From Bacteroidales bacterium (GTDB lineage: Bacteria; Bacteroidota; Bacteroidia; Bacteroidales; F082), in the NCBI GenBank assembly GCA_016290215.1, contig JAEETH010000004.1, forward strand, positions 1 through 64,000: a stretch of 64,000 nt of DNA, given 5' to 3'. The notes under the pieces are model-generated. The model was not told where the DNA came from, searched no databases, and was given only the letters and a program-made list of their open reading frames with translations. This document shows positions 9,406-17,754 of this stretch, piece by piece (position 1 is the first letter of the stretch; the number at the start of each line of letters is the position of its first letter). The position numbers and the translations under genes were made by a program.

Positions 9406-10449
9406 ATGAAAACCAACATTTTAATCTTAATAACCATCGCTACCGCAATACTTCTCACTTCCTGCGAAAAAGAAATCGAATTCAAAGGCGAGCAAACCGA
9501 CCCGAAATTAGTCATCAACAGCCTCGTGGAACCCGGACAGCCTGTTAAAGCGAGTATTAGCAAGAGCTATTTCTTCTTGGACACTCCCGACACTTCCGCT
9601 CCCGATGATGTGGTGGCCACACTTTACGTGAACGGCAATTATATTGGTGAGATGGCCAAGCAATTTGATACGGTTTATTGGGACGGTTACGAGTATGACG
9701 ACATGGGGAATGAGATTCCAAGTTATTACCTTGCGACTTCTTTCGTCAACGACTATTATCCCGCTATGGGCGACCTCGTCAAAATCACGGCTTCGGCTCC
9801 AGGTTTTGACGACGTGGAGGCCACGACCAGTCCGCTGCCCAATGCGGTTGAGGCTCAGTTGGACATGGAGGTGGTGGGATGGAGCTCATGGTATCAGGAG
9901 TCATACGGAGAGACGGGAGAAGACAGCTTGCTGTATATTACCGCCGTTGTGAACTTGACGATTACCATTATCGACCCTAACCCTGGACAAAGCGATGCCT
10001 TCAGAATCCATATTGATAGAACCAAGTCAGACCCTGATTCGAGGAACCATATTTATTGTTCTGCGGAATATGACGACCCCATTTTTGGCTCGACTCTACC
10101 CAACAACGATTTTATTGACATGAGTGACCTCGAAACGCGCCCCGAAGGCGTTTTCTCCGATGTGCTGTTCGATGGACGCTCTTATCAAGTCAAGTTCACC
10201 GAAGTGTATGTCCAAATGATGGTTGAGGAGACCTTTGACCCTGATTTCTTCCGACTTCCTGTCCGCGTGGAACACCTCTCAAAGGAATACTACAACTACT
10301 TGTACACTTGCGACCAAGGTGATGTGGCTTTGCAGATTTGGGCCGAGCCTATCCAAACCTATTCCAATGTCACTAATGGCTATGGTCTGTTGGCAGGCAG
10401 GAATGTCCATACGTTGTTGTTGGACTTGCCGTTAGAGCAACCGAGATAA
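9406..10449 (+). CDS. DUF4249 family lipoprotein
   Basis: 347 residues. Lipoprotein signal MKTNILILITIATAILLTSC with lipobox Cys at ~20. Immediately after comes the pattern characteristic of DUF4249: EKEIEFKG, then PKLVINSLVEPGQPVKASISKSYFFLD, then a beta-rich domain with repeated strands (VVATLYVNGNYIGEM; DLVKITASAPGFDDVEA). Members of this family sit beside TonB-dependent receptors in Bacteroidota and are assumed to be surface or periplasmic accessory lipoproteins; the molecular role is unproven. It is co-directional with the receptor upstream and converges with dnaG, with only 3 nt between the ends. Confidence 0.85.
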   Translation: MKTNILILITIATAILLTSCEKEIEFKGEQTDPKLVINSLVEPGQPVKASISKSYFFLDTPDTSAPDDVVATLYVNGNYIGEMAKQFDTVYWDGYEYDDMGNEIPSYYLATSFVNDYYPAMGDLVKITASAPGFDDVEATTSPLPNAVEAQLDMEVVGWSSWYQESYGETGEDSLLYITAVVNLTITIIDPNPGQSDAFRIHIDRTKSDPDSRNHIYCSAEYDDPIFGSTLPNNDFIDMSDLETRPEGVFSDVLFDGRSYQVKFTEVYVQMMVEETFDPDFFRLPVRVEHLSKEYYNYLYTCDQGDVALQIWAEPIQTYSNVTNGYGLLAGRNVHTLLLDLPLEQPR

Positions 10450-10452
10450 GTG

Positions 10453-12405
10453 TCATTTGGCGATGACAATGCCCAACTCCTTGTTGATTTGCTTGCGGAT
10501 GTCGTCGAGGTCTTTTTTCTGCTTCAATAGGATGAACTGATTGTCAAGGTCTTTTTCAGTTTTCAGTTCTTCTTCTATGGCTTTGCGGCGTTCCTCGATG
10601 ATGAGGTCTTTGTAACGGTAAAGCGACGACAGCACCGTGGCTCTCAGCATGTTTTCCTCGCGCTTAACGAAGATGCCGTATTTCTCCCATTGGTCGAGTT
10701 TGTAAGGCGTTGAAAGCAGGTCGGCGGCCAGTTGGGCGATGGTTTCGTCCTCGTGGGAAACGAAAAACTGGTCGTCAGGGATGCGACCCTCGTCAAGGGC
10801 TTGGTCGAAGAGGTCGAAAATTTTCTTGTTGACCACATTGGTAAAGGTGAAGCCATCCATCTTTAAGTCGTCTACAATCAACTGTGCCACAGTGACTTGC
10901 TCATAAACTTTTTCTCCCTTTTCGTCTTCGCGTTCGTCAACAATCGTTTCCCTGCCATACATCAGGAGTAGTTTCACTAATTCGCGTTCCTGGTAATACC
11001 CCGCTGGCAGCTGGTCTTCAATGTTCTCCTCTTGCTTGGGCGTTGTCGTGGTTTCTGTTTCGGGAACCACATTTTCCTCAATGCCCAAAGTCTTCTTTAG
11101 CTTGGCTCGCAGTATTTTGTTCAGCTCGTTGGTGAGTGTTTGCTCGGGCATGTCCAACAAGCGGCTGCATTCCTTCACGTAGGTGATGCGAAAGATGTTG
11201 TCGGGGATGACGGAGATGGTTTCCACGATGTCGCGAATTACCTGTCCGCGCTTGATGGGGTCGTTTTCGGCATCTTTCAGCAGCAACTCGGTCTTGAAGC
11301 GGATGAAGTCTTTAGCATTCTCTTTCAGGTAGTTGCTGACATATTCCACCGAAAACTCCTTGCCGAAGGTGTCGGGGTCGTGTTCGGGAGGCAGCACCAC
11401 CACGCGCACGTTCATGCCTTCGGAGAGAATCATGTCGGTGCCGCGCAAGGCCGCATGTATGCCTGCCGCGTCGCCGTCGTAGAGCATGGTGATGTTCTTC
11501 GTGTAACGCTTGACGAGGCGGATTTGCTCCATCGTGAGCGAGGTGCCGCTGCTGGCCACCACATTCTCGATGCCGATTTGGTGCATACGCAACACGTCGA
11601 AGTAACCTTCCACAAGGATGCATTCGTCTTGGCGGGCGATGGCGTTTTTGGCGAAGTAGATGCCGTAGAGCGTCTGTTTCTTGTCGTAGATCTCCGACTC
11701 GGGCGAGTTCTGGTATTTCGGGCTTTTCTTGTCGTTGGTGAGGATGCGGCCGCCAAAGCCGATGACGCGTCCAGTGAGGCTGTGTATGGGGAACATCACA
11801 CGGCCATGGTAACGGTCATAGAGGCCGTTATTGCCCTTAATGGACAGGCCTATCTGCTCCAAAAGTTCTTCGCTATAGCCGTTTTTCTTGGCGTGTTCGG
11901 TGAAGGCATCCCATTTGGCGGGGTTGTAGCCGAGATGGAACTTCTGGATGATGGGGTCGAAGTAGCCGCGCTCACGGAAATACTCGAGACCGATGGTCTT
12001 GCCCTCGTCGGTGTTCCATAGTGTGTCGACGAAATACTTGTCAGCAAACTCGTTGATGTTGAACATCTTCTCGCGGATGCTCTGCTGCATGATTTCCTCG
12101 GCAGTCTGTTCCTTCTCCTCGATTTTGATGTTGTATTTCTTGGCCAGGTAACGCAGCGCCTCGGGATAGGTGTAGTGCTCGTGCTCCATGAGGAACTTGG
12201 CCGAGTCGCCGGCCTTGCCGCAGCCGAAACACTTGAAGATATTGCGCGCCGGGTTGACGCTGAATGATGGCGTCTTCTCATTGTGGAAAGGACAGTTGCC
12301 CCACAGGTTCGTCCCTTTTTTCTTTAAGGTGACGAACTCGCCCACAACCTCCTCGATACGAGCGGTTTGCAGGATTTGTTCAACTGTTTCCCTTGGTATG
12401 GCCAT
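10453..12405 (-). CDS. dnaG: DNA primase DnaG
   Basis: 650 residues from the ATG at 12405 (MAIPRETVEQIL). An in-frame ATG six codons earlier is possible but leaves almost no leader after the -7 box. It synthesises RNA primers for replication. The CHC2 zinc-binding domain is at ~35-65 (CPFHNEKTPSFSVNPARNIF, then CFGCGKAGD). The catalytic TOPRIM core lies at ~260-350, with ILVEGYFDVLRMHQ supplying the acidic Glu and MLYDGDAAG the DxD-type pair. An RNA-polymerase-like fold segment (GRVMFPIHSLTGRVIGFGGR) precedes it. The C-terminal ~200 residues should be the helicase-binding region and are less conserved. Length is normal for Bacteroidota DnaG. It is monocistronic, with a TACCTTTG box. Confidence 0.96.
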   Translation of the reverse strand: MAIPRETVEQILQTARIEEVVGEFVTLKKKGTNLWGNCPFHNEKTPSFSVNPARNIFKCFGCGKAGDSAKFLMEHEHYTYPEALRYLAKKYNIKIEEKEQTAEEIMQQSIREKMFNINEFADKYFVDTLWNTDEGKTIGLEYFRERGYFDPIIQKFHLGYNPAKWDAFTEHAKKNGYSEELLEQIGLSIKGNNGLYDRYHGRVMFPIHSLTGRVIGFGGRILTNDKKSPKYQNSPESEIYDKKQTLYGIYFAKNAIARQDECILVEGYFDVLRMHQIGIENVVASSGTSLTMEQIRLVKRYTKNITMLYDGDAAGIHAALRGTDMILSEGMNVRVVVLPPEHDPDTFGKEFSVEYVSNYLKENAKDFIRFKTELLLKDAENDPIKRGQVIRDIVETISVIPDNIFRITYVKECSRLLDMPEQTLTNELNKILRAKLKKTLGIEENVVPETETTTTPKQEENIEDQLPAGYYQERELVKLLLMYGRETIVDEREDEKGEKVYEQVTVAQLIVDDLKMDGFTFTNVVNKKIFDLFDQALDEGRIPDDQFFVSHEDETIAQLAADLLSTPYKLDQWEKYGIFVKREENMLRATVLSSLYRYKDLIIEERRKAIEEELKTEKDLDNQFILLKQKKDLDDIRKQINKELGIVIAK

Positions 12406-12420
12406 TTCGTGAATTTTCGG

Positions 12421-12428
12421 CAAAGGTA
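12421..12428 (-). promoter_or_regulatory. Bacteroidota -7 box for dnaG
   Basis: Minus strand reads TACCTTTG, 15 nt upstream of the dnaG ATG. Confidence 0.6.
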
Positions 12429-12431
12429 GTA

Positions 12432-12565
12432 TTTTGTCGGCGAATTAAGCGAATGAAACGAATTATTTTGCTGCTTTGTTTTTTTGTCGGCGAATTGAGC
12501 GAATGAAACGAATTATTCTTGTCGCTGAAAAAAATTCGCAAAATTCGTGTAATTCGCCGTTTATA
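12432..12565. repeat. Direct/inverted repeats flanking the GxxExxY gene, dnaG side
   Basis: Two direct copies of TGTCGGCGAATT(A/G)AGCGAATG followed by AAACGAATTATT, then an inverted arm of AAATTCG/TAATTCGCCG words. The same unit recurs at 12990-13075 on the other side of the gene. Confidence 0.75.
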
Positions 12566-12592
12566 ATTTTGCCATCATCTTCGCCGCGTTCG

Positions 12593-12982
12593 CTACCATT
12601 TTTGGGTACAAGGTATTCGTTTGTATTCAAGTGACTTTTTGCCGAAGTTAATTAATAATCCTAAATCCATGCCGCTGGCTTTTAAGTAGTTGTAAACTTG
12701 TGCATAATGCTCTTCGCAAAAGTCGGTTACTGCTTTTAATTCGACGATGATTTCGTTAAAACAAACAAAATCTGCACGAAAATCCTTCTCTAAGAGTTGC
12801 CCTTTGTAATGGATGTGGAACGTCTTTTCCCGTTCGTAAGGGATGTCGCGTAATTGGAATTCAAGTTCCAAAGCCTCTTGATAAATAGGCTCTGTGAAAC
12901 CACAACCGAGCACTTTGTGAACTTCCATCGCAGCACCTATAATTCTATACGACTCTTCTTTGTATAAAATGTTGTCTTCCAT
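12593..12982 (-). CDS. GxxExxY family protein (PD-(D/E)XK-like fold)
   Basis: 129 residues. The signature GCGFTEPIYQEALELEFQLR (~26-45) fits the GxxExxY family, and the later IPYEREKTFHIHYKGQLL and ADFVCFNEIIVELKAV supply the D...ExK triad of a PD-(D/E)XK nuclease-like fold (D at ~77, E-x-K at ~87-89). The function of this family is not established; a role in nucleic-acid metabolism is inferred from the fold. The gene sits between dnaG and polA, and both flanks carry the same GGCGAATT/GAATTATT repeats, suggesting that gene and repeats move or are maintained together. There is no clear promoter box; the upstream repeat itself occupies the leader. Confidence 0.8.
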   Translation of the reverse strand: MEDNILYKEESYRIIGAAMEVHKVLGCGFTEPIYQEALELEFQLRDIPYEREKTFHIHYKGQLLEKDFRADFVCFNEIIVELKAVTDFCEEHYAQVYNYLKASGMDLGLLINFGKKSLEYKRIPCTQKW

Positions 12983-12989
12983 AATTCTT

Positions 12990-13090
12990 TATTTTGTCGG
13001 CGAATTTGGCGAATTAAACGAATTATTTTTGTTGCATAAATAAATTCGCTTAATTCGTATAATTCGCCGTTGTTGCTTTCGCCGTTGTTA
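12990..13090. repeat. Repeats flanking the GxxExxY gene, polA side
   Basis: TTTTGTCGGCGAATTTGGCG followed by AATTAAACGAATTATT, then TAAATTCGCTTAATTCG and TAATTCGCCGTTG. The order and sequence match the copy at 12432-12565. Confidence 0.75.
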
Positions 13091-13105
13091 TTTTTGCCGA
13101 ATTCG

Positions 13106-16000
13106 CTAATGGGCTTCTAACCAGTTTTCGCCCGTATTCATCTCCACGATGACCGGCACCGACAGCGGCAAAGCATTTACCATCTTGTCATTGACGATGG
13201 CTTTCAACGTATCAAGTTCGTAGAGATGGGCGTCAAAGACCAGTTCGTCGTGCACCTGAAGAATCATTTTCGACTGCATTTTCAGCCGTTGCATTTCCTG
13301 ATGGATGCCAATCATGGCAATCTTAATCATGTCAGCGGAGCTGCCTTGGATGGGTGCGTTGATGGCGTTGCGTTCGGCGAAGCCACGCACCACGCTGTTG
13401 GCACTGTTGATGTCGCGAAGGTAACGGCGGCGACCTAAGATAGTCTCAGCATACCCACGTTCCTTGGCCAAGGCGATGCTGCGGTTCATGTATTCCTTGA
13501 TGCCCGCATACTCCTCGAAGTATTTCTTGATGATATCGGCGGCCTCGCTACGCGAAAGCTCCATGCGTTCGGCCAGACCGAAGGCCGACATGCCGTAGAT
13601 GATGCCGAAGTTGACGGCTTTGGCACGGCTACGTTGTTCCTTGGTGACCTGTTCCATCGGTACGTGAAACACCTTTGCGGCCGTGGCAGCGTGGATGTCG
13701 TGACCTAAGTTGAAGTCGGCGACCATGGCGGGGTCTTGACTCAGATGGGCGATGATGCGCAACTCAATTTGGGAATAGTCGGCGGCAAGGAGAGTGTAGG
13801 TCTCATTGCGCGGCACGAAGGCACGACGTATCTCGCGGCCTTTCTCGGTGCGCACGGGGATATTTTGCAGATTAGGGTTGTTGGAACTCAAACGTCCCGT
13901 GGCGGTAACGGCTTGGTTGTAAGAGGTATGAATCAGTCCATCTTTTGGGTTGACCAAAGCCGGTAGCGCATCCAAATATGTGGATTTCAGCTTGGTGAAC
14001 GAGCGGTAGTCCAGAATCTTTTGGATGATGGGGTGCTTGTGCAGGAGCTTTTGCAGTACTTCCTCGCCAGTGGCATATTGTCCCGTCTTTGTTTTCTTGG
14101 CCTTCTCGTCGATTTTCAGTTTCTCGAAGAGGATTTCGCCCAACTGTTTCGGAGAGGCGATATTGAAAGGTGCGCCAGCCAGTTCATAGATTTCTTCCTC
14201 GATTTTGTGAATCTCTCTGCCAAACTCCTCGCTGATTTGATGCAGGTTTTCCGTGTCGATTTTCACGCCGTTGGCTTCCATGCGGCTGAGCACGGGCACG
14301 AGCGGCATCTCAATTTCGTAAAGCAGCTTCTCCACACCGTTTTCTTTCAGCAAAGGCAGCAGTTTCTCATAGAGTTGTAACGTGATGTCGGCATCCTCGG
14401 CCGCATATTCTTTGACCAATTCCACAGGCACTTCACGCATCGTTTTTTGTTGACGGCCTTTGCCAATCAAGTCCTCGATGGGAATGGTGATATAGTTGAG
14501 GTAGACCTCAGCAAGGTAGTCCATGTTGTGGCGTTGTTCGGGTTCGAGGAGGTAATGCGCCAGCATGGTGTCGAACATTTTCCCTCTCACACTGATGCCG
14601 TATTGCGCCAGCATGGAGATGTCGTATTTCAGGTTTTGCCCGATTTTCAGTATGCTTTCGTCTTCAAACAAAGGCCGCAACAATTCCAGTTTTTTCTGAC
14701 ATGCCTCACGCTCAGCAGGCATAGGCAGATACCAAGCTTCGTGGTCCTTGATGGCGAACGAAACGCCCACCAATTCGGCTAAATACACGTCGATATTGGT
14801 CGTTTCGGTGTCGAAGACGAATTGCTTTTGCTTGGATAAAAGTTCCACCAACACCTTGATTTCTTCTTCGGTTTCCACAAGCTTGTAATCATGTTTCACC
14901 GTCTTGGCCGAGTCCTTGTCGGAAAACTCCAGTAAACCCGTTTCGCTCTCGCCACCTTGATGGAAGAGGTCGAAGGTGCCAGATGGAGTAGGGTTGGAAA
15001 ACAAATCGGGGCTTTGTATTTCCATCGCTTCCCTGAATTGCTTCGTTCCTCGCAATGACGGTGAGGCTAAGGTCCGTGAGCCTGTCGAAGGTCCGTCAAA
15101 AGTGGATTGTTTCGTCCTATAATCCTCCAAAAACCGTTTGGCGAAGGTTCTGAATTCCAGTTCCTCGAAAAGTGCCATCAAGGCTGGCACGTTGGGCTCT
15201 TTGGCTTTCAGTTCCTCTTCGTCGAACTCAACGGGTACCTCCAAATTGATGGTGGCCAGCATCTTCGACATCAGCCCTTGGTCGGCAAAATTGATGACAT
15301 TTTCCTTTTGTTTGCCCTTCAACTCTTCGGCATGGTCGATGAGGTTTTCCACACTGCCATATTTCCCAATTAATTGCGCTGCAGTCTTCTCGCCAATGCC
15401 AGGTATGCCCGGAATGTTGTCGGCGGCATCACCCCAAAGGCCCAGGATGTCGATGAGTTGTTTGGGCTCTTGTATGCCATAGCGTTCGCAGACCTCTTTA
15501 GGTCCCCAAACCTGCGCTGGTTCGCCGAATTTAGCGGGTTTGTAAAGCAAAATCTTGTCGGTTACCAACTGCCCGAAGTCCTTGTCGGGGGTCATCATGT
15601 AAGTGATAAAGCCTTGTTGTTCAGCCTTTTTCGACAGGGTGCCGATGACATCGTCGGCCTCGTAGCCTTCCACGCCATAAACGGGGATGTTGAAGGCCTC
15701 AATGAGTCTAATTATATAAGGTATGGCATCGCGAAGGTCATCAGGCATCTTCTCGCGGTTGGCCTTGTATTCGCTGTATTCGGCCTGCCGTTGTGCGGTG
15801 CCGGCCACGTCGAAAGCCACGCCGATGTGGGTCGGTTTTTCTTTCTGTAGGATTTCGTAAAGCGAGTTGAGGAAGCCCATCACTGCTGAGGTATTGACTC
15901 CTTTCGAGTTCAAGCGAGGGTTCTTGTTCATCGCAAAGAACGCCCTGTAAATCAGTGCATAGGCATCCAAAAGGAAGAGTTTTTTTTCGGTGTTTTCCAT
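13106..16000 (-). CDS. polA: DNA polymerase I
   Basis: 964 residues. The 5'-nuclease domain covers ~1-290 (LFLLDAYALIYRAFFA; YEADDVIGTLSKKA; DKDFGQLV; GLWGDAADNIPGIPGIGEKTA). The 3'-5' exonuclease domain covers ~370-560 and keeps its metal ligands (FVFDTETTNIDVY; YAAEDADITLQLYEKL), so proofreading is probably intact. The polymerase domain covers ~570-964: motif A AADYSQIELRIIAHLSQD, the O-helix RSRAKAVNFGIIYGMSAFG, and motif C LQVHDELVFD. It acts in Okazaki fragment maturation and repair. The interdomain linker at ~296-332 (GPSTGSRTLASPSLRGTKQF) is encoded by dispersed repeat DNA. The gene stands alone; a near-consensus TACCTTTA box lies just upstream of the ATG. Confidence 0.97.
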   Translation of the reverse strand: MENTEKKLFLLDAYALIYRAFFAMNKNPRLNSKGVNTSAVMGFLNSLYEILQKEKPTHIGVAFDVAGTAQRQAEYSEYKANREKMPDDLRDAIPYIIRLIEAFNIPVYGVEGYEADDVIGTLSKKAEQQGFITYMMTPDKDFGQLVTDKILLYKPAKFGEPAQVWGPKEVCERYGIQEPKQLIDILGLWGDAADNIPGIPGIGEKTAAQLIGKYGSVENLIDHAEELKGKQKENVINFADQGLMSKMLATINLEVPVEFDEEELKAKEPNVPALMALFEELEFRTFAKRFLEDYRTKQSTFDGPSTGSRTLASPSLRGTKQFREAMEIQSPDLFSNPTPSGTFDLFHQGGESETGLLEFSDKDSAKTVKHDYKLVETEEEIKVLVELLSKQKQFVFDTETTNIDVYLAELVGVSFAIKDHEAWYLPMPAEREACQKKLELLRPLFEDESILKIGQNLKYDISMLAQYGISVRGKMFDTMLAHYLLEPEQRHNMDYLAEVYLNYITIPIEDLIGKGRQQKTMREVPVELVKEYAAEDADITLQLYEKLLPLLKENGVEKLLYEIEMPLVPVLSRMEANGVKIDTENLHQISEEFGREIHKIEEEIYELAGAPFNIASPKQLGEILFEKLKIDEKAKKTKTGQYATGEEVLQKLLHKHPIIQKILDYRSFTKLKSTYLDALPALVNPKDGLIHTSYNQAVTATGRLSSNNPNLQNIPVRTEKGREIRRAFVPRNETYTLLAADYSQIELRIIAHLSQDPAMVADFNLGHDIHAATAAKVFHVPMEQVTKEQRSRAKAVNFGIIYGMSAFGLAERMELSRSEAADIIKKYFEEYAGIKEYMNRSIALAKERGYAETILGRRRYLRDINSANSVVRGFAERNAINAPIQGSSADMIKIAMIGIHQEMQRLKMQSKMILQVHDELVFDAHLYELDTLKAIVNDKMVNALPLSVPVIVEMNTGENWLEAH
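15010..15108. repeat. Dispersed repeats carried in frame inside polA
   Basis: On the minus strand this segment contains TTCGACAGGCTCACGGACC and CATTGCGAGGAACGAAGC. These words match intergenic repeats at 23.87-23.93 kb and 6.72 kb. It encodes the interdomain linker of PolA without breaking the frame. Confidence 0.7.
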
Positions 16001-16058
16001 ATTTGTCGAGTTATTGTATAAAGGTACTAAATCAAATGCTAATAGTGAACAAGAAAAG

Positions 16059-17183
16059 TCATAAAACGCGTTTCAGCCAAAGCCTCAAAACGGGGTCTCC
16101 GATGATGTAGCCTTTCGCGGTTGGTTCTATTAACTCTTTGGCTGTCAGTGCATTCTTCAGTCTTGTAATGTTTGAAGGAGAGCCATAGTCGTATTCCTCC
16201 CTGAGGTCTTTTTTCCCAAAGTCGGTCGATTGCCCGGCTAAGATAGCTCTCAAGAAATTGAGTTGGTAACTGGTCAGTGATTGTGTTTGCTCGATATAGA
16301 CGATGGAGTTTTGGTCGACAAGGTCGTTAATGGCGGTCTTTAGGATGTCTTCGGTCACCTCTTTTTCTGTTAGAAGCCAAGTGTCGTATGCAAGTTGCTG
16401 GACGTATGATGATTGATAATCAACGCTTTCGCATAATTCTCTTACGAGTTGTTCCGAAATGTGTTTCCCTTGTTTGGCAAAACCTTCTTGGATGTAGGGC
16501 AACCAAGTCTCGAACGGGATATTTTTCAGGTAAAGTAATTCGCCGAACTTATAAAATGGGTAACTCTTCTTCTGGAAAAGATTGGTCATCATGTGCATCT
16601 TACTGCCATAGAGGCAATAAGATACGTTTTTCTGGTGTTGCCAAACCGTTCTCATGCGTTTTTGCACACTCAAAGAGTCGGGGAACTCGCCCACTTGCTG
16701 GAACTCGTCGATACAGACGACGATGCTGCAACCCTTGCGGTTCGCAATGATTTCAGGCAAGGATAACACTTCTTCGGGTTGGTGTGTTTTGGGAGTGATG
16801 CCCAACGAAACGCCGTATTCGCTTTGCCCGTCGAGCGAAAGGGAGATTTTGGGTACCAACCGTTCAATGAAGCCTTTGGCCAAGTCTTTCCACTCTTCCA
16901 CGCGCGAGGCGGTTTGCTTCAAGACGGCTTCCGAAAACACGTTGTAGAAATCGTATTCATTGCGGCAAGAGAAAATATCCATCGTCACCACAATAGTGTC
17001 ATTGGAGTTGACCATTGCGGCTACTTTATTGACCAACGAGGTTTTTCCCCAACGTCGTGGTGAGAGCAAAATAGTGTTGATGCCATATCTAAAATTAGAT
17101 GAAAGGCGCTCAGTTTCAGCATGCCTTCCGATAAAGTGGCTGTCCTCAACGGGGATACCAAACATGAAAGGTTTATTGTCCAT
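16059..17183 (-). CDS. AAA family ATPase with C-terminal winged-helix-like region, second copy
   Basis: 374 residues from the ATG at 17183. An earlier in-frame ATG at 17213 overlaps the TATCTTTG box and is rejected. Walker A is SPRRWGKTSLV (~41-51), preceded by the FIGRHAETERL element. Walker B is CSIVVCIDEFQQVGEF (~160-175). The sensor-like YCLYGSKMHMMTNLF and the C-terminal winged helix (SNITRLKNALTAKELI) parallel the copy at 5458-6627. Sequence identity between the two is moderate by eye, so they are old paralogues rather than a recent duplication. Function unknown. It is monocistronic, downstream of a short tandem repeat. Confidence 0.82.
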   Translation of the reverse strand: MDNKPFMFGIPVEDSHFIGRHAETERLSSNFRYGINTILLSPRRWGKTSLVNKVAAMVNSNDTIVVTMDIFSCRNEYDFYNVFSEAVLKQTASRVEEWKDLAKGFIERLVPKISLSLDGQSEYGVSLGITPKTHQPEEVLSLPEIIANRKGCSIVVCIDEFQQVGEFPDSLSVQKRMRTVWQHQKNVSYCLYGSKMHMMTNLFQKKSYPFYKFGELLYLKNIPFETWLPYIQEGFAKQGKHISEQLVRELCESVDYQSSYVQQLAYDTWLLTEKEVTEDILKTAINDLVDQNSIVYIEQTQSLTSYQLNFLRAILAGQSTDFGKKDLREEYDYGSPSNITRLKNALTAKELIEPTAKGYIIGDPVLRLWLKRVL

Positions 17184-17202
17184 AACGTGTTCTAATTTGC
17201 TG

Positions 17203-17210
17203 CAAAGATA
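17203..17210 (-). promoter_or_regulatory. Bacteroidota -7 box for the second AAA ATPase
   Basis: Minus strand TATCTTTG, 20 nt upstream of the ATG at 17183. Confidence 0.6.
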
Positions 17211-17230
17211 CACAAAATTTTCCTATTATA

Positions 17231-17277
17231 CAAGTTTGTGTTACACAAAGTTGTGTTACACAAAGTTGTGTTAATTA
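17231..17277. repeat. Short tandem repeat (GTTACACAAAGTTGT)
   Basis: About two and a half copies of a 15-bp unit GTTACACAAAGTTGT in the gap between the divergent AAA ATPase and acpP genes. No gene in 17211-17424. Confidence 0.7.
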
Positions 17278-17424
17278 TAAAATATTGATTACCAAATATA
17301 TAAGCAATAATTTTAGAAAATTTGAAGTTGCTTTTTCCTGTTTCGGAAAGACTCCAAATCTGATGAGCTTCTATACAAGAATGACCAAAAAACTGAAAAA
17401 AAACGTCGTAATAAAAAAAAGTTG

Positions 17425-17432
17425 TACCTTTG
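17425..17432 (+). promoter_or_regulatory. Bacteroidota -7 box for acpP-fabF-rnc
   Basis: TACCTTTG, 45 nt upstream of the acpP ATG. It is the only clear box before the acpP-fabF-rnc series. Confidence 0.6.
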
Positions 17433-17476
17433 CCGCCGAAAACGAGTATTATTTATTCACTTAAAAATTGAAAACT

Positions 17477-17722
17477 ATGCAAGAAATTTTGAATGAAATC
17501 GTTCCGATCATTGCTGAAAAGCTTGGTGTGGATCCTTCAGAAGTCACTATGGAAGCCAGTTTCACCAACGACCTTGGTGCCGATTCATTGGACACCGTCG
17601 AACTGATGATGGAATTTGAAAAGAGCTTCAACCTCTCCATCCCGGATGACCAACAAGAAAGCATCGTCACCGTGGGTGATGTCGTCAGACTGATTGAAAA
17701 GATGCGTGCCGAAAACAATTGA
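17477..17722 (+). CDS. acpP: Acyl carrier protein
   Basis: 81 residues from the ATG at 17477 ([20 protein letters not shown]). An in-frame TTG three codons upstream is not needed. It carries the growing acyl chain in type II fatty-acid synthesis. The phosphopantetheine attachment site is the Ser of [16 protein letters not shown] (~36-40). The acidic helices and the [15 protein letters not shown] segment are typical. It is followed after 32 nt by fabF, its partner enzyme, and then rnc, the classic Bacteroidota order. Confidence 0.97.
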   Translation: MQEILNEIVPIIAEKLGVDPSEVTMEASFTNDLGADSLDTVELMMEFEKSFNLSIPDDQQESIVTVGDVVRLIEKMRAENN

Positions 17723-17754
17723 TTTTCGGTGATTTAGTAATCAATACCATCTAA

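Noticed and set aside
6886-10449. TonB receptor plus lipoprotein as a SusC/SusD polysaccharide locus
   Set aside because: The lipoprotein is DUF4249, not SusD, the receptor is short and no glycan enzymes are adjacent.
11140-12021. 293-codon open frame antisense to dnaG
   Set aside because: Composition is typical of an antisense shadow, and dnaG has all its motifs on the other strand.
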